A stretch of 64,000 bases of DNA, from the NCBI RefSeq assembly GCF_014205135.1, contig NZ_JACHMY010000001.1, forward strand, positions 2,728,001 through 2,792,000, written 5' to 3'. The position numbers and the translations under genes are program-made. Shown piece by piece: positions 63,926-64,000 of this stretch (its first letter is position 1; each line of letters opens with the position of its first letter). Source of the DNA: Kribbella italica. Its GTDB lineage: Bacteria > Actinomycetota > Actinomycetes > Propionibacteriales > Kribbellaceae. The notes below the pieces were generated by a model. That model was not told the origin of the DNA. It saw nothing but the letters and a program-made list of their open reading frames with translations, and ran no database searches.

Positions 63926-64000
63926 GTGGACCCCTCTCGCTTCTTCTCCTCGGCGCTGGCGCCGGTGTGGCGAGCTGTACACGAGCGGTTGTCCAGCGGT
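63926..64000 (+). CDS. Start of a divergent gene, cut by the window edge
   Basis: 25 codons from a GTG at 63926: VDPSRFFSSALAPVW then RAVHERLSSG. No ribosome-binding site, but TATCGT about 14 bases upstream could be the -10 of a leaderless transcript. The short opening resembles the N-terminal pattern of TIGR02679-like proteins (Lap-LWrxvxERL), which occur in Wadjet-type loci; with so few residues this is a guess only. Confidence 0.4.
   Translation, partial: MDPSRFFSSALAPVWRAVHERLSSG

Noticed and set aside
1..64000. tRNA, rRNA, CRISPR arrays, insertion sequences, att sites
   Set aside because: None recognised by eye on either strand; only gene remnants hint at past rearrangement.

Overview
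The window reads as chromosomal DNA of a high-GC, multicellular-type actinobacterium. The evidence is near-uniform G/C at third codon positions, frequent GTG starts, twin-arginine and long Sec signal peptides, large secreted multidomain enzymes, an RHS protein, a GAF-ANTAR regulator and a remnant of a mycothione-reductase-like enzyme. The style fits Kribbella or a related Propionibacteriales/Nocardioidales lineage; that placement is inference. I see no rRNA, tRNA, CRISPR array or intact mobile element.

Layout. 0-8.4 kb: a BlaI-type regulator cut by the window edge, a secreted YncE/phosphoesterase protein, an ABC-2 exporter pair, a copper-handling pair (ycnI, then a CopC-CopD fusion) and a small tautomerase. 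8.4-23 kb: the best-defined system. It is a leftward eight-gene catabolic operon of kduI, kduD, a CUT2-type sugar ABC transporter (binding protein, permease, ATPase, permease), an aldehyde dehydrogenase and a 1915-aa secreted protein that fuses a ThuA domain to a copper-radical (galactose) oxidase with LamG and Ig-like modules. Several of its junctions are 4-bp stop/start overlaps. A divergent IclR regulator sits across an intergenic space holding two inverted repeats. The likely theme is oxidation, import and breakdown of a galactose- or uronate-containing glycan.

23-32.5 kb: a mixed, partly decayed region with an MFS exporter, a GNAT relic, an ATP-grasp ligase, a doubly frameshifted secreted protein, the tail of an NRPS adenylation domain, a hydrolase lacking its nucleophile, a membrane protein, a truncated SRPBCC protein, an intact MbtI-type salicylate synthase and a mycothione-reductase-like remnant. 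32.5-36.2 kb: a tightly coupled metal-chelate ABC uptake operon with a SAM methyltransferase inside it. Together with the salicylate synthase and the NRPS relic it suggests an eroded siderophore locus.

36.4-44.6 kb: a secreted TAP-type peptidase with a terminator, a broken GAF-ANTAR regulator, a phosphotransferase, a short operon (SDR, EthD-like, epoxide-hydrolase-like), a second phosphotransferase and a debris zone of truncated genes. 44.6-54.7 kb: two very large secreted proteins with overlapping reading frames, an RHS-repeat protein with an unusual membrane-active-looking C-terminal tip and an FG-GAP/double-ricin protein. 54.8-61.8 kb: an ArsR-like regulator and three secreted glycan-active enzymes (GH16, GH20 with a seven-repeat PLL-like propeller, and an Asp-box sialidase-like protein). 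The right edge holds a protein with a PD-(D/E)XK-like motif and the first 25 codons of a divergent gene.
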